Shown: positions 26,329-34,854, counted from the stretch's first letter. The stretch: 64,000 nt of DNA from Hymenobacter cheonanensis (GCF_030581075.1 NZ_JAUQSW010000004.1:186001-250000); one strand, 5' to 3'. Translations and numbers: made by a program. The notes: generated from the sequence alone by a model not told the origin.

Positions 26329-26429
26329 CGTTCGTCATGCTGAGCCTGCCGAAGCATCTTGCTTGTATCGTTAGGCTAGTAACCTAGCGGCGCGAGTGAG
26401 ATGCTTCGGCAGGCTCAGCATGACGAACG
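26329..26429. repeat. Palindromic intergenic element, intact copy
   Basis: Perfect 31-bp arms: the left begins CGTTCGTCATGCTGAGCCTG and ends CGAAGCATCT; the right is its exact inverse complement. The 39-base centre holds a small second hairpin (GTTAGG, CTAGTAA, CCTAGC) followed by CGGCGCGA. The same arm motif CGTCATGC...CGAAGCATCT and centre recur at 30530-30642 and 60416-60512, and in decayed form at 12138-12239. Confidence 0.9.
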
Positions 26430-26464
26430 CCTTTGACGAATGCCTGTAAGAAATTCAGCTTGCG

Positions 26465-27544
26465 CTACATGCCCAAAATGGGCTTTAAGTCGGCTTCATT
26501 CGCCCGCAGCCAGTCGTATACGTCCTGCACCAGCTGGCGCACCGGGCGGCTAGGGGCCCAGCCGGTGGCGGCGCTCACGCGGGCATTGTCGGTGAGGTAA
26601 AGGGCGATGTCGGCGGGCCGGGTTTCGGCTTCGGCATGAATAGGTACTTCATTGCCAGTGATTTCCTGGCACAGCGCCGTGAGTTCCTGCAGCGACACGC
26701 TGCCGGCTAGCCCGCCGCCCACGTTGTAGGTCTGGCCATTGTGGCTGGCCAGGTTGGCTAGCTGAATTTCGAGCAGGTCGTACAAGTCATCGACGTGCAG
26801 CACGTCGCGCACCTGCTTGCCGGTGCCGCCGAAGCCGATATAGCCCAGGCCCTGCCGCCAGAAGTGGCGCGCCACCCACAGCACCACCACGCCCTGGTCG
26901 ACCTTGCCCATCTGCCAGGGCCCGGCCAGCACCCCGCAGCGGTTGATGATGGTTTTTAAGCCGTAGAAATGGTGGTACTCCTGAATGAGATATTCCGAGC
27001 ACAGCTTGGTGGCGCCGTAGAGCGAGCGGTAACCTTCGAGCGGAAAATTCTCGGCTAGCCCCGCCGGGCTCATGCCGGGCATGGGCTGGGCGGGCGCCAC
27101 CTCGAAGCGTGTGGCGCCTTCGGTGAGGGCTATCTGCTCAATCTGGTTGATGGGATACACCCGGCTGGTCGACAGAAACACGAACGCCGCCCCGTGCTTT
27201 CGCGCGTAGTTCAGGCAGTTGATGGTACCCAGCAGGTTGGTATTCACCAGGTAATCGGGCGCCGAGGTGAGGCCGGCCAGCACCGACGGCTCGGCCGAGG
27301 CCTCAATGACGACCTCCACGGCGGGCAGGGCGTCAAAATCTTCCTGATTGCGGATGTCGCCGTGCACAAACTCCACGCCGCCCTGGCGTAGGCGCGGCAG
27401 GTTCAGCTCCGAGCCCCGGCGCTTGAGGTTGTCGAGGGCAATCACGCGGGCCTCGGGGTGCGCCGCCTTGAAGCGCAGCGCCAGCGTGGCGCCCACGAAC
27501 CCAGCCCCGCCCGTAATCAAAAAAGAAGTCAAGTCAACCAGCAA
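26465..27544 (-). CDS. NAD-dependent epimerase/dehydratase, extended SDR (paratose/tyvelose epimerase-like)
   Basis: A 359-residue extended SDR. The NAD loop TGGAGFVGATL (11-21) and the catalytic pair Y176/K180 (SLYGATK) are intact, in contrast to the neighbouring epimerase. HGDIRNQEDF and GKQVRDVLHVDDL match the CDP-tyvelose epimerase branch. No ATG precedes the Rossmann strand; the best start is TTG at 27544, with another in-frame TTG at 27532. It lies upstream of the other epimerase and GT2 on the same strand but is separated by 171 bases containing a palindromic element, so it may be a distinct transcript. Likely acts on a nucleotide sugar for surface glycan synthesis. Confidence 0.85.
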   Translation of the reverse strand: MLVDLTSFLITGGAGFVGATLALRFKAAHPEARVIALDNLKRRGSELNLPRLRQGGVEFVHGDIRNQEDFDALPAVEVVIEASAEPSVLAGLTSAPDYLVNTNLLGTINCLNYARKHGAAFVFLSTSRVYPINQIEQIALTEGATRFEVAPAQPMPGMSPAGLAENFPLEGYRSLYGATKLCSEYLIQEYHHFYGLKTIINRCGVLAGPWQMGKVDQGVVVLWVARHFWRQGLGYIGFGGTGKQVRDVLHVDDLYDLLEIQLANLASHNGQTYNVGGGLAGSVSLQELTALCQEITGNEVPIHAEAETRPADIALYLTDNARVSAATGWAPSRPVRQLVQDVYDWLRANEADLKPILGM

Positions 27545-27614
27545 TTAAGTAGAACAGGCTGCAAAGTTGCACCCGCTGGCCGGGAGTTGCGGGCTAGCCC
27601 CGCGCTCACTAAAA

Positions 27615-27651
27615 AGCCCGGCGAACCAAGCATTGCTTGGCTCGCCGGGCT
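27615..27651. terminator. Hairpin terminator between the DUF4252 gene and the epimerase gene
   Basis: A 17-bp stem (AGCCCGGCGAaCCAAGC with GCTTGGcTCGCCGGGCT, one mismatch) and a 3-base loop. On the minus strand it is followed by TTTTTAGTGAG, so it terminates transcripts moving leftward into or out of this gap; on that reading it would end a leftward transcript coming from the DUF4252 stop side only if extended. Orientation is therefore uncertain. Confidence 0.55.
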
Positions 27652-27681
27652 GCTGAATAGTAAGTAGCTTGGGGCAACCAA

Positions 27682-28290
27682 CTATTTATTGGTGGTTTGC
27701 ACTACATCGGGCAACACTTTGCTCAGGGCTTCGGCCTGGGCGCGGGTGAAATTGCCTTGTACCTGCACCAGCACAAACGAGCCGAGCGCGTCGGGCATGG
27801 TGCCGGTAGCTACCAGCTCGCTCACGTTGTCGCCGTTGGCCTTCACTACGTAGTGGTAGTCGGTGGCTCCGGCGCTGGACGTAACGAGCGAAGTATAGCG
27901 CTCGGCTTGCAGCAGGCCATTCACTTCGCTGTTAAGGCCGGCATCGACCAGGTTGCGGGCGCTGCCCGAGGTGGGCGTAAAGGTCATGGCCCGCGCCGTG
28001 CGAATGCCGGTGATGGCATTAGTCAGGTCGTTGCCACCCAGCAGCTTGCCCACCCGCACCAGGGCTAGCCGCTGCAGCAGGTCGGCCGACCACTCGGTGG
28101 TGCGGAAGCCCGGGCGGTCGCGGTACTTGGCAAAAAACGCGGGCACCGTGCGGGCCGGCGTATCGGGGCCGCCCCGGCTGGCCTGGCAGCCCGCCAGCAG
28201 GGCCAGCGCAATAATCAGCGCCAGCAGCTGCAAGCCCAGGCGGCTGCGCAGCGGCCGGTGGGGGGTAGGGGCACAGTCTAAAAAATGCAT
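27682..28290 (-). CDS. DUF4252-family lipoprotein
   Basis: A 202-residue predicted lipoprotein. A basic start and hydrophobic segment (LGLQLLALIIALALLAGC) end in a lipobox with the cysteine at 35. The mature part shows the DUF4252 layout: an early YRDRPGF, a central strand-helix repeat, and the ending GSFVLVQVQGNFTRAQAEAL. This family is widespread in Bacteroidota and its function is unknown. It starts 12 bases after the stop of a small acidic protein gene, so the two probably form an operon. Confidence 0.8.
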   Translation of the reverse strand: MHFLDCAPTPHRPLRSRLGLQLLALIIALALLAGCQASRGGPDTPARTVPAFFAKYRDRPGFRTTEWSADLLQRLALVRVGKLLGGNDLTNAITGIRTARAMTFTPTSGSARNLVDAGLNSEVNGLLQAERYTSLVTSSAGATDYHYVVKANGDNVSELVATGTMPDALGSFVLVQVQGNFTRAQAEALSKVLPDVVQTTNK

Positions 28291-28302
28291 GGATGCGGCG
28301 GG

Positions 28303-28539
28303 CTAGCTGTGGGCGCCAGCCGTCGAGCCTGCGTCGGTCGGGTCGGTTTCGCCGCGGCGCTGGCCCTGGCTGTCGCGCGGGCCTTCGGCCTGGCTTATCT
28401 CATCATCTTCATCCGTCGAGACGTATTCGTTGGTGATGGGGCCGAGGCCGCCGGTTTTCTGGGCCAGGTCGGCTTCGGCCTGGGCAAACTTGAGGTTGAG
28501 CAGCGAGTCGTCGGCGGGCTTTTGGGTGTTATCAGCCAT
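28303..28539 (-). CDS. Small acidic protein, unknown function
   Basis: A 78-residue hydrophilic protein rich in Asp, Glu, Gly, Gln and Thr, without cysteine, signal peptide or membrane span. It starts MADNTQKPADDSLLNLKFAQ, where the LLNLKFAQAEADLAQK stretch could form a short amphipathic helix; the C-terminal half (STDEDDEISQAEGPRD) is probably disordered. The ATG at 28539 is chosen; the frame continues upstream to 28626 but that region is rich in Arg/Pro and overlaps the divergent promoter zone. The 12-base gap to the DUF4252 lipoprotein supports a shared transcript. Confidence 0.6.
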   Translation of the reverse strand: MADNTQKPADDSLLNLKFAQAEADLAQKTGGLGPITNEYVSTDEDDEISQAEGPRDSQGQRRGETDPTDAGSTAGAHS

Positions 28540-28641
28540 AAAAAGCAAGCCGGGCGGCTGAATGGTGAGCGACCGCCGGGCTAGGGGTAGTACGCGCCAG
28601 CTTGGCGCGGGGTTGGGGCGGCGCAACGGCGGGCCAGGGGC

Positions 28642-28649
28642 TATTTTTG
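28642..28649 (+). promoter_or_regulatory. Candidate NUDIX promoter -7 box (TATTTTTG)
   Basis: Exact TAnnTTTG match 27 bases before the NUDIX ATG. It lies between divergent genes. Confidence 0.45.
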
Positions 28650-28676
28650 CGCCCGCACTACTCCGCTACCTTCGCT

Positions 28677-29261
28677 ATGCCACATTCGCACCCGCACCAC
28701 GACCTCGACGAAACCCACAACCCCTGGCAGACGCTGAGCACCGAAATTAAGTACCAGAACCCCTGGATTCGGGTGCGGCAAGACGAGATAATCAACCCCA
28801 GCGGCAACCCCGGCGTCTACGGCGTGGTGTCGATGAAGAACAAAGCCATCGGCATCGTTCCGGTTGATAGTGAAGGCAATACCTGGCTCGTGGGCCAGTA
28901 CCGCTACACCCTGAACGAGTACACCTGGGAAATTCCGATGGGCGGCGGCCCCGTCGAACTCGACGTGCTGGAGTCGGCCCAGCGCGAGCTGCGCGAGGAA
29001 ACCGGCCTGCTTGCCGCCCGCTGGACGCGCATTGCCCGCCTGCACACCTCCAACTCGGTTACCGACGAAGAAGGCTTCGTTTTTCTGGCCGAAGGCCTTA
29101 GCCAGGGCGACTGGGAGCCCGAAGAAACCGAAGACCTGCGCCTCTGGAAGCTGCCGCTAGCCCACGCCGTGGACCTGTGCATGGCCGACCGCATTACCGA
29201 CGCCATCAGCGTGGCCGGCCTGCTCAAGGCCGAGAAAGTGCTGGCTGCCAGGGGCAAGTGA
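28677..29261 (+). CDS. NUDIX hydrolase (ADP-ribose pyrophosphatase-like)
   Basis: A 194-residue cytoplasmic hydrolase of nucleoside diphosphates linked to another moiety. The Nudix box is complete, from GGGPVELDVLESAQ to RELREETGLL (about 88-111), with the metal-binding REEEE-type glutamates in REETG. The preceding WLVGQYRYTLNEYTWEIP is the pattern of the ADP-ribose pyrophosphatase branch, where the residues before the box contact substrate. The His-rich N-terminal PHSHPHHD is unusual. Start ATG 28677 is chosen since the upstream frame is GC-rich filler. It probably has its own promoter; a PlsC gene follows after 91 bases. Confidence 0.9.
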   Translation: MPHSHPHHDLDETHNPWQTLSTEIKYQNPWIRVRQDEIINPSGNPGVYGVVSMKNKAIGIVPVDSEGNTWLVGQYRYTLNEYTWEIPMGGGPVELDVLESAQRELREETGLLAARWTRIARLHTSNSVTDEEGFVFLAEGLSQGDWEPEETEDLRLWKLPLAHAVDLCMADRITDAISVAGLLKAEKVLAARGK

Positions 29262-29339
29262 TTAGCTGCCAGGGGGCAATTGCCACAAGAAATTCTGCTG
29301 GCTGCTCCCCGTTCCCTGCCACCTGTTCGCTGTTCACTG

Positions 29340-29347
29340 TAAATTTG
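29340..29347 (+). promoter_or_regulatory. Candidate plsC promoter -7 box (TAAATTTG), 5 bases before the ATG
   Basis: Exact TAnnTTTG match. As for deoC, its spacing to the ATG leaves almost no room for an untranslated leader. Confidence 0.5.
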
Positions 29348-29352
29348 CCCGT

Positions 29353-30135
29353 ATGCCTGCTTTCCTGCGCACCCTCGGCCACCGGCTTTACACCACGTGG
29401 GCCACGTTCTGGTTTGTGCTGCCGTTTTTCCTTACCTATCCACTCCAGCTTATTCTGGTGCGCCGGCCCGAGTGGCGGCATTATTTGCACAGCATCAACC
29501 GCAACTGGGCCAAGCTCTCCATTTTTATGTGGGGCGTGCCGCTCGAAATAGTGCGCGAGAGCACCAAGCCCGTGCCGCAGCCCTGCATTTACGTGGCCAA
29601 CCACGGCTCGTACATCGACATTCTGGTGCTCTTTTACACCATTCCGGGCTTTCTTAACATGATGGGCAAGGATGCGCTGGTGAAATTTCCGCTGTGGGGG
29701 CCCATCTTCGGCAAAACCTACATTCCCGTTAATCGCCGCAGCGTGGTAAGCCGGGGCCGCGCTTTTGCCCTGGCCAAGCAGGGTTTGAAGGAAGGCCGGC
29801 CGCTCGCCCTTTTCCCCGAGGGCACCATCGGCCCCAAGCCCGGCGAGGAGCTGCAGCCCTTCCAAGACGGCGCGTTTCAGATGGCCATCAGCCTGGGCGT
29901 GCCCCTGGTGCCGGTGAGTATGCCCTTGAACCACAAGTTTATGCCTTCGGTTGCGGGCCTGCGGGTGCGCCACGCACCGCTGCGCGTCGTGTTTCACGAA
30001 GCCATCGAAACCAAAGGCCTCACCGAGGCCGACGTGCCCGCCCTCAAGGCCAGGGTAATGGCCCAGATTGCCGACGACTTTGTGCCCGAAGGCCGGGGCA
30101 TTCCGGAGGCGAGCTACTTTTTTAAACAGGCCTGA
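29353..30135 (+). CDS. plsC: 1-acyl-sn-glycerol-3-phosphate acyltransferase
   Basis: A 260-residue membrane-associated acyltransferase that makes phosphatidic acid from lysophosphatidic acid. The catalytic HX4D motif is in ANHGSYIDI (about 81-89), and the glycerol-phosphate binding FPEGTIG motif (about 154-160) is intact. A hydrophobic N-terminal segment (TFWFVLPFFLTYPLQLILV) anchors it to the inner membrane. Length matches the family. A terminator-like hairpin follows, then gatC. No other phospholipid gene is adjacent. Confidence 0.92.
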   Translation: MPAFLRTLGHRLYTTWATFWFVLPFFLTYPLQLILVRRPEWRHYLHSINRNWAKLSIFMWGVPLEIVRESTKPVPQPCIYVANHGSYIDILVLFYTIPGFLNMMGKDALVKFPLWGPIFGKTYIPVNRRSVVSRGRAFALAKQGLKEGRPLALFPEGTIGPKPGEELQPFQDGAFQMAISLGVPLVPVSMPLNHKFMPSVAGLRVRHAPLRVVFHEAIETKGLTEADVPALKARVMAQIADDFVPEGRGIPEASYFFKQA

Positions 30136-30150
30136 AAAGGAGCAGGGCCG

Positions 30151-30177
30151 AAGCCGGCGGGTTGCGCCGGGCTTTTT
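30151..30177 (+). terminator. Probable terminator after plsC
   Basis: A GC-rich hairpin (AAGCCGGCG with CGCCGGGCTT, one bulge) followed by TTTTTA, 15 bases after the plsC stop. Confidence 0.5.
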
Positions 30178-30225
30178 AGCTAGCCCTTGCTAGGCCTGAT
30201 AATCAGCATTTTTAACATACGCATC

Positions 30226-30513
30226 ATGAAAACCGACCTCGAAACCATCCGGGGGCTGGCTCACCTGGCCCGCCTCGAATTTGACCCCGCCCGCGAGGGC
30301 CAGATGCTTGCCGACCTGAACGGCATTCTTGATTGGGTAGCCCAGCTTGAGCAGGTCGATACCGAAGGCGTGGCGCCGCTGGTGCACCTCTCGCACGAAA
30401 TCAACGTGCTGCGCGACGATGAGGCCCGCAACACCGTGAGCCACCAAGAGGGCCTGCGCAATGCCCCGCGCAAGGACTCGGACTATTTCCGCGTGCCCAA
30501 GGTGCTTGATTAG
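30226..30513 (+). CDS. gatC: Aspartyl/glutamyl-tRNA amidotransferase subunit C
   Basis: A 95-residue subunit of the GatCAB complex, which converts Glu-tRNA(Gln) or Asp-tRNA(Asn) to the amidated form. The sequence TIRGLAHLARLEF and the C-terminal RNAPRKDSDYFRVPKVL are diagnostic. The start is ATG 30226; the 13 upstream in-frame residues are unlike the family. The partner genes gatA and gatB are not in the window, as often in Bacteroidota. It is followed by a palindromic repeat. Confidence 0.93.
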   Translation: MKTDLETIRGLAHLARLEFDPAREGQMLADLNGILDWVAQLEQVDTEGVAPLVHLSHEINVLRDDEARNTVSHQEGLRNAPRKDSDYFRVPKVLD

Positions 30514-30529
30514 TGCCTGCTAGCCAAGC

Positions 30530-30642
30530 AAAAACGTCCGTCATGCTGAGCTTGCCGAAGCATCTTGCCCAAACTGCTAGGGGTACTAACTCCAACGGTG
30601 CGACCAAGATGCTTCGGCAAGCTCAGCATGACGGGCGTTTTT
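30530..30642. repeat. Palindromic intergenic element, intact copy
   Basis: Arms of about 38 bp start AAAAACGtCCGTCATGCTGA, run to CGAAGCATCTTG, and pair with the inverse complement with one mismatch. The T-rich end would also make it a terminator for gatC. The centre (CTAGGGGTACTAACTCC then CGGTGCGA) matches the other family members in order but its small hairpin is weak. Confidence 0.9.
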
Positions 30643-30684
30643 CTTCTTTGATACTGATAACCTGCTTTTTAGTAACGCTGCTCC

Positions 30685-33447
30685 TTGCCTGAATTTTCGT
30701 TTTTGCGCCGCCTGCCGGGGCTGCCCGCTTTGCTGGCGCTGCTGGCCCTGGCCGGCGCCCTGTATTTCTACTTCACCGGCGAAAGCGCCACGCTGCCCGT
30801 GCAGCTGGTGCCGCACCTGGCGCCCGTGCCCCTCGTGCTCGACTCGGTGGCAGTGGGCCCGGCGCGGCTGGCGCTGCCGGTAAGCGGCTTCATCACCACG
30901 CTCACCCACGATGTGGGCGGGCCCTACACCCAGCCGCTGGCGGCCGGGCTGTGGCTGGGCGTGCTGGCCCTGGCGCTAGCCGGGTGGCTGGCGGTGGTAA
31001 GCATGCTGGCGCGGCCGGCCTTTCTGGCTGGCACCGTGCCGGTAGTATTTCTGCTAATGTCGCTCAATGCCGATGCGCTGGGCATTTTCAGCGAATCCAA
31101 GCAATATTTTCTGTACCTGACCCTCGCCTTGTTAGGAGCGGCCGCGCTGGGCTTGCAAGCCTTCGGCGATAGCGTGCGGGTGGTGTGGCGGGTCGCTATT
31201 TTCCTGGTACTGGTGGGCGGGTTGGTGGCCCTGCTGCTAGCCCGCACCAAGCTGCCGCTGGATGAAACCGCCCTGCACCTCGCCGCCTACGCCACGCCGG
31301 CCGGGGCGGGGCTGGTGGCCGCGCTCATTGGGTGGGTAGGGGTGGAGAATATCCGGGCCCTGCTGTGGTTTAATACCCAGGCCGAGCGGCCCGAAGGGCG
31401 GTTTGGGCTGCTGCCTTTCGTGCTGGCCAGCTTGCTGTACCTGGGCGCGCTAGGGCTCTATTATTGGAACGACGGGGTGCTGGCCCTCGGGGGCGGCCTG
31501 CACCTCGACCCGCTGGTACTGCTGCTGCCGGCCATCGCCACCGCCGGGCTGGGGCTGCGCGAGCGGGCGCCCAGCTACGGTGGCTGGCTGCCCTACGCGG
31601 CGGCCAGGCCCCTGTATTGGCTGCTGGTAGCGGCGGCCGCAGCGGCGCTGGGCTACGCCCTGGCCACGGCCAATACGCCGTTGCTGGCCGCGGCGCGGGC
31701 CTTTAGCGGGCGGGCGCTGGGGCTGCTGGGGGCGGCCTTTTTGCTCTACGTGCTGGTCAATTTTGGCGCGCTCATCCGGCAGCGGCTGCCGGTGCACCGG
31801 GTGGTGTTTGAGCCGCGCCGGCTGCCGTTTTATACCGTGTACATTCTGGGGCTGGCGGGGCTGTTTTTGTTTGAGCTGCGCAACAACTGGCCGCTGCTCG
31901 ACTTGGTGCAGGCCGGGCAATACAACCAGCTCGGCGACCTGGCCCGCCAGCAAAGCGAGGCCCGGCCCGACGACCTGCCGCTAGCCTTGCTGGCCGAGCG
32001 CTACTACGCCGAAAGCGGCGACGTGCTAGCCCGCTTCAACCGCACGGCGCAGCTGGGGCGGGCGGCCCTCTACCGCTTCCGCGACCAGCGCCAGAACGAG
32101 CTGAATGCCCTGCGCCGCGCCCTAAAGCGCCAGCCCGACGAGAAAATCAGCCTTAAGCTCAACGCCTTGCTCACCGAGCCTGCTGACTTCTTCGACGCGC
32201 TGGAGGTGATGCGCGAGGCCCGCCGCGCCGCGCCGGGCAGCTTCGCGCTGGCTTCCGACATGGCCCAGCTTTTCACCCGCTCGGCGCTCACCGATTCGGT
32301 AGCCTTTTACCTCGACAAAGCCGAGCGGCTGAAGTCGAACAGCTACGTAAGCCGTACCAATCAGCTAGGTTTCCTGCTGAGCCAAAGCCTCTTGCCCGCC
32401 GCCCAAAAGCTAGCCGCCGCTTCGAAAGCCACGCCTGCCGAGCCGGGCCTGCTGGCTAATAAGCAGCTGCTTCAACTGCTAGCCCCAGCACCGGCCGCAC
32501 CTGCGCCCGCGCCAGCCGGCACTTCCGCTAGCCTCGACGGCGCGGCCTTCGCCCAGCTCTACCACACGGCGCTGCTAACGGCGCGGGCTGGCCAGCCCGG
32601 CGCGTGCCGCCGCCTCACCGGCGAGTTGACCCGCCTGGCCGGCTCCGCCGCCAACGAGCCGTACTACGAGCAGATTCTCTTTTTGCAAGCCTTGCTGCGC
32701 CACGCGGCCGGCGACGAGCTGGCCGCCCGCCAGACCCTGGCGCCGCTCACGGTGGGCACCACGCCCACGGCGGGCTATTACCAGTATGTGCTGGGGCTCT
32801 GGCAGTTGCAGCAGCAGCAGTACGCCACCGCGGCCAGCCAGCTGGCCCTAGCCGCCGGGCATGGTGCGGCCGATGCCCAGCTGCCCCGTGCCTGGGCCCT
32901 GGCCCTGGCCGGCCAGGTCGATTCGGCGCAGGCAGCCTACCGGCGGCTAGCCCGCGATTCGACCCAAGGGCGTGCGGCGGCGCGGTTGGGGCAGGCGCTG
33001 CGGGAGCCGGCTTTGCTGGCTCGGGGGCCAGGTACCAGGCTTAGCGGCAGCGCCGAGCTGGCCGCTGCCCGGCAGGCCGAGGCCGCCGGCCCGGCGGCGC
33101 AGGCTGGCAGGCTCTATCAACGGCTAGTGGCCGAAGCGCCCTTCAACGAAACAGCCGTGCTGGCGGCCGCCCGCTACTTTTCGCAGCAAAAAGCCTACAC
33201 CGATGCTTACGATGCCCTCAACAAAGGGCTGGCCGAAAACCCCGCCTCGCTGCCGCTGCTGCAAGCCTACGCCCTGGCCGCCGCCGACGCGGGGCTGGCT
33301 GAGCTAGGCCAGTCGGCGCTCGCGCAGCTGCGCCCGCGCCTGAGCCCGGCTGCTTACGCTAACTTGCTGGCGCAATTTGCGGTGCGCCGGGCGGCGCACG
33401 CCGCCGCCGGGGCTGCTTTTGACCAGCCGCCCGTTCCTGCCCGCTGA
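30685..33447 (+). CDS. Large membrane protein with C-terminal tetratricopeptide-like repeats
   Basis: A 920-residue protein I do not recognise as a named family. Residues 1-395 contain about ten hydrophobic spans, starting with LPALLALLALAGALYFYF (13-30), with a sizeable extra-membrane loop after the first. Residues about 395-915 are soluble, mostly helical and TPR-like (for example RFRDQRQNELNALRRALKRQPDE and AYTDAYDALNKGLAENPASLPLLQAY), interrupted by a Pro/Ala linker near 600. The start is TTG at 30685, with no better ATG. An ABC ATPase gene follows after 15 bases, so the two are likely co-transcribed. The layout suggests a membrane platform with a protein-binding domain. Confidence 0.75.
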   Translation: MPEFSFLRRLPGLPALLALLALAGALYFYFTGESATLPVQLVPHLAPVPLVLDSVAVGPARLALPVSGFITTLTHDVGGPYTQPLAAGLWLGVLALALAGWLAVVSMLARPAFLAGTVPVVFLLMSLNADALGIFSESKQYFLYLTLALLGAAALGLQAFGDSVRVVWRVAIFLVLVGGLVALLLARTKLPLDETALHLAAYATPAGAGLVAALIGWVGVENIRALLWFNTQAERPEGRFGLLPFVLASLLYLGALGLYYWNDGVLALGGGLHLDPLVLLLPAIATAGLGLRERAPSYGGWLPYAAARPLYWLLVAAAAAALGYALATANTPLLAAARAFSGRALGLLGAAFLLYVLVNFGALIRQRLPVHRVVFEPRRLPFYTVYILGLAGLFLFELRNNWPLLDLVQAGQYNQLGDLARQQSEARPDDLPLALLAERYYAESGDVLARFNRTAQLGRAALYRFRDQRQNELNALRRALKRQPDEKISLKLNALLTEPADFFDALEVMREARRAAPGSFALASDMAQLFTRSALTDSVAFYLDKAERLKSNSYVSRTNQLGFLLSQSLLPAAQKLAAASKATPAEPGLLANKQLLQLLAPAPAAPAPAPAGTSASLDGAAFAQLYHTALLTARAGQPGACRRLTGELTRLAGSAANEPYYEQILFLQALLRHAAGDELAARQTLAPLTVGTTPTAGYYQYVLGLWQLQQQQYATAASQLALAAGHGAADAQLPRAWALALAGQVDSAQAAYRRLARDSTQGRAAARLGQALREPALLARGPGTRLSGSAELAAARQAEAAGPAAQAGRLYQRLVAEAPFNETAVLAAARYFSQQKAYTDAYDALNKGLAENPASLPLLQAYALAAADAGLAELGQSALAQLRPRLSPAAYANLLAQFAVRRAAHAAAGAAFDQPPVPAR

Positions 33448-33462
33448 TTTTTGCCTTTTCTT

Positions 33463-34203
33463 ATGACTCCTGCCAGCCCAACGCCTTACGTCATTCAGAC
33501 CACCGACATCGCCAAAGAATACGTGATGGGGACGGAGCACATTCACGCCCTGCGCTCGGTGAGCATCGACATCAAGCGCGGGGAGTACGTGGCATTTATG
33601 GGCCCGTCGGGCTCGGGTAAGAGTACGCTCATGAACATTGTGGGCTGCCTCGATACGCCTAGCCAGGGCCAGTATATCCTCAATGGCCAGGACGTGAGCC
33701 GCATGAGCGACAACCAGCTGGCCGAGGTGCGCAACAAGGAAATCGGCTTTGTTTTCCAGACTTTCAACCTGCTGCCGCGCTCTACCTCGCTCGAAAACGT
33801 GGCCCTGCCGCTCATCTACGCCGGCCTGGGCAAACGCGAGCGCACCGAGCGCGCCCTCGAAGCCCTGCGCTCGGTGGGCCTGGCTGACCGCGCCGGCCAC
33901 CGCCCCAACGAGCTTTCGGGCGGCCAGCGCCAGCGCGTGGCCATTGCCCGCGCGCTCGTTAACACCCCTAGCGTGCTGCTGGCCGACGAGCCCACCGGCG
34001 CCCTCGACTCGAAAACCAGCTATGAAATCATGGCTCTCTTCGAGGCGCTTTATGCCAAGGGCAACACCATTATTATGGTGACGCACGAGGAAGACATTGC
34101 CCACTATGCGCACCGCATTGTGCGCCTGCGCGATGGCCTCATCGAAACCGACGACGTAAACCACAACATCTCGCAGCCGGCCGTCAGCTCGCTAAGCGCT
34201 TAG
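33463..34203 (+). CDS. ABC transporter ATPase (LolD/MacB-like)
   Basis: A 246-residue ATPase subunit. Walker A is GPSGSGKST (47-55), the Q-loop is [11 protein letters not shown] (97-107), the signature is LSGGQRQR (151-158), and Walker B is [12 protein letters not shown] (171-182). The sequence style is that of LolD/MacB/FtsE-type ATPases that drive extracytoplasmic (mechanotransmission) permeases rather than import. No MacB- or FtsX-like permease is adjacent; the upstream partner is the membrane-TPR protein, 15 bases away. ATG 33463 is used as start, preceded by a TTG four codons earlier that is less plausible. Confidence 0.92.
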   Translation: MTPASPTPYVIQTTDIAKEYVMGTEHIHALRSVSIDIKRGEYVAFMGPSGSGKSTLMNIVGCLDTPSQGQYILNGQDVSRMSDNQLAEVRNKEIGFVFQTFNLLPRSTSLENVALPLIYAGLGKRERTERALEALRSVGLADRAGHRPNELSGGQRQRVAIARALVNTPSVLLADEPTGALDSKTSYEIMALFEALYAKGNTIIMVTHEEDIAHYAHRIVRLRDGLIETDDVNHNISQPAVSSLSA

Positions 34204-34302
34204 CGCTACCCCAAAGCAGCCCCGCGTAGCGGCCCTGGCCGCAGCTCAGCTAGCCTGCCCGCGCAGCGGGCGCATCCGTTAAATCTGTTAATTCTGAGGT
34301 CC

Positions 34303-34854
34303 ATGAAGATATACACCAAAACCGGCGACACCGGCCTGACCTCGCTCATTGGCGGCACGCGGGTGCCCAAGTCGAGCCTGCGCATCGATAGTTACGGCAC
34401 TGTGGATGAGCTGAACTCGTACATCGGCCTGCTGCGCGACCAGGAGGTGAACGCCCCGCGCCGCGAGATTTTGAAGGAAATCCAGGACCGCCTCTTCACC
34501 ATCGGCTCGCACCTGGCCACTGACCCGGATAAGGATGTGCGCCAGCGAATTCCGGACCTGCACGCCGCCGACGTAGCCCTGCTCGAAACCGAGATGGACC
34601 AAATGAACGAGGTGCTAGCCCCGCTGCGCGAGTTTGTGCTGCCCGGCGGGCACCCGGCCGTGTCGTTTGGGCACGTGGCCCGCTGCGTGTGCCGCCGCGC
34701 CGAGCGCCTCGTCATTCACCTGCGCGAAGAATCGCCGGTTGAAGATTTGGTGGTGATGTACCTCAACCGCCTGTCCGACTACCTATTCGTGCTCAGCCGC
34801 GCCATGGCCCACGACCTGGGCGTGGCCGAAGTAACCTGGAAGCCACGCGTCTAA
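34303..34854 (+). CDS. ATP:cob(I)alamin adenosyltransferase (PduO type)
   Basis: A 183-residue enzyme that attaches the adenosyl group to cobalamin, forming the coenzyme B12 needed by methylmalonyl-CoA mutase or similar enzymes. The N-terminal KTGDTGLTSLIGG (about 5-17) is the ATP-binding signature of the PduO group, followed by RIDSYGTVDELNS. The late ARCVCRRAERLV and YLNRLSDYLFVLSR are the trimer-interface and cobalamin-side motifs. Length is standard. It stands alone, 99 bases after the ABC ATPase; no cobalamin synthesis gene is nearby, so uptake from outside is probable. Confidence 0.94.
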   Translation: MKIYTKTGDTGLTSLIGGTRVPKSSLRIDSYGTVDELNSYIGLLRDQEVNAPRREILKEIQDRLFTIGSHLATDPDKDVRQRIPDLHAADVALLETEMDQMNEVLAPLREFVLPGGHPAVSFGHVARCVCRRAERLVIHLREESPVEDLVVMYLNRLSDYLFVLSRAMAHDLGVAEVTWKPRV

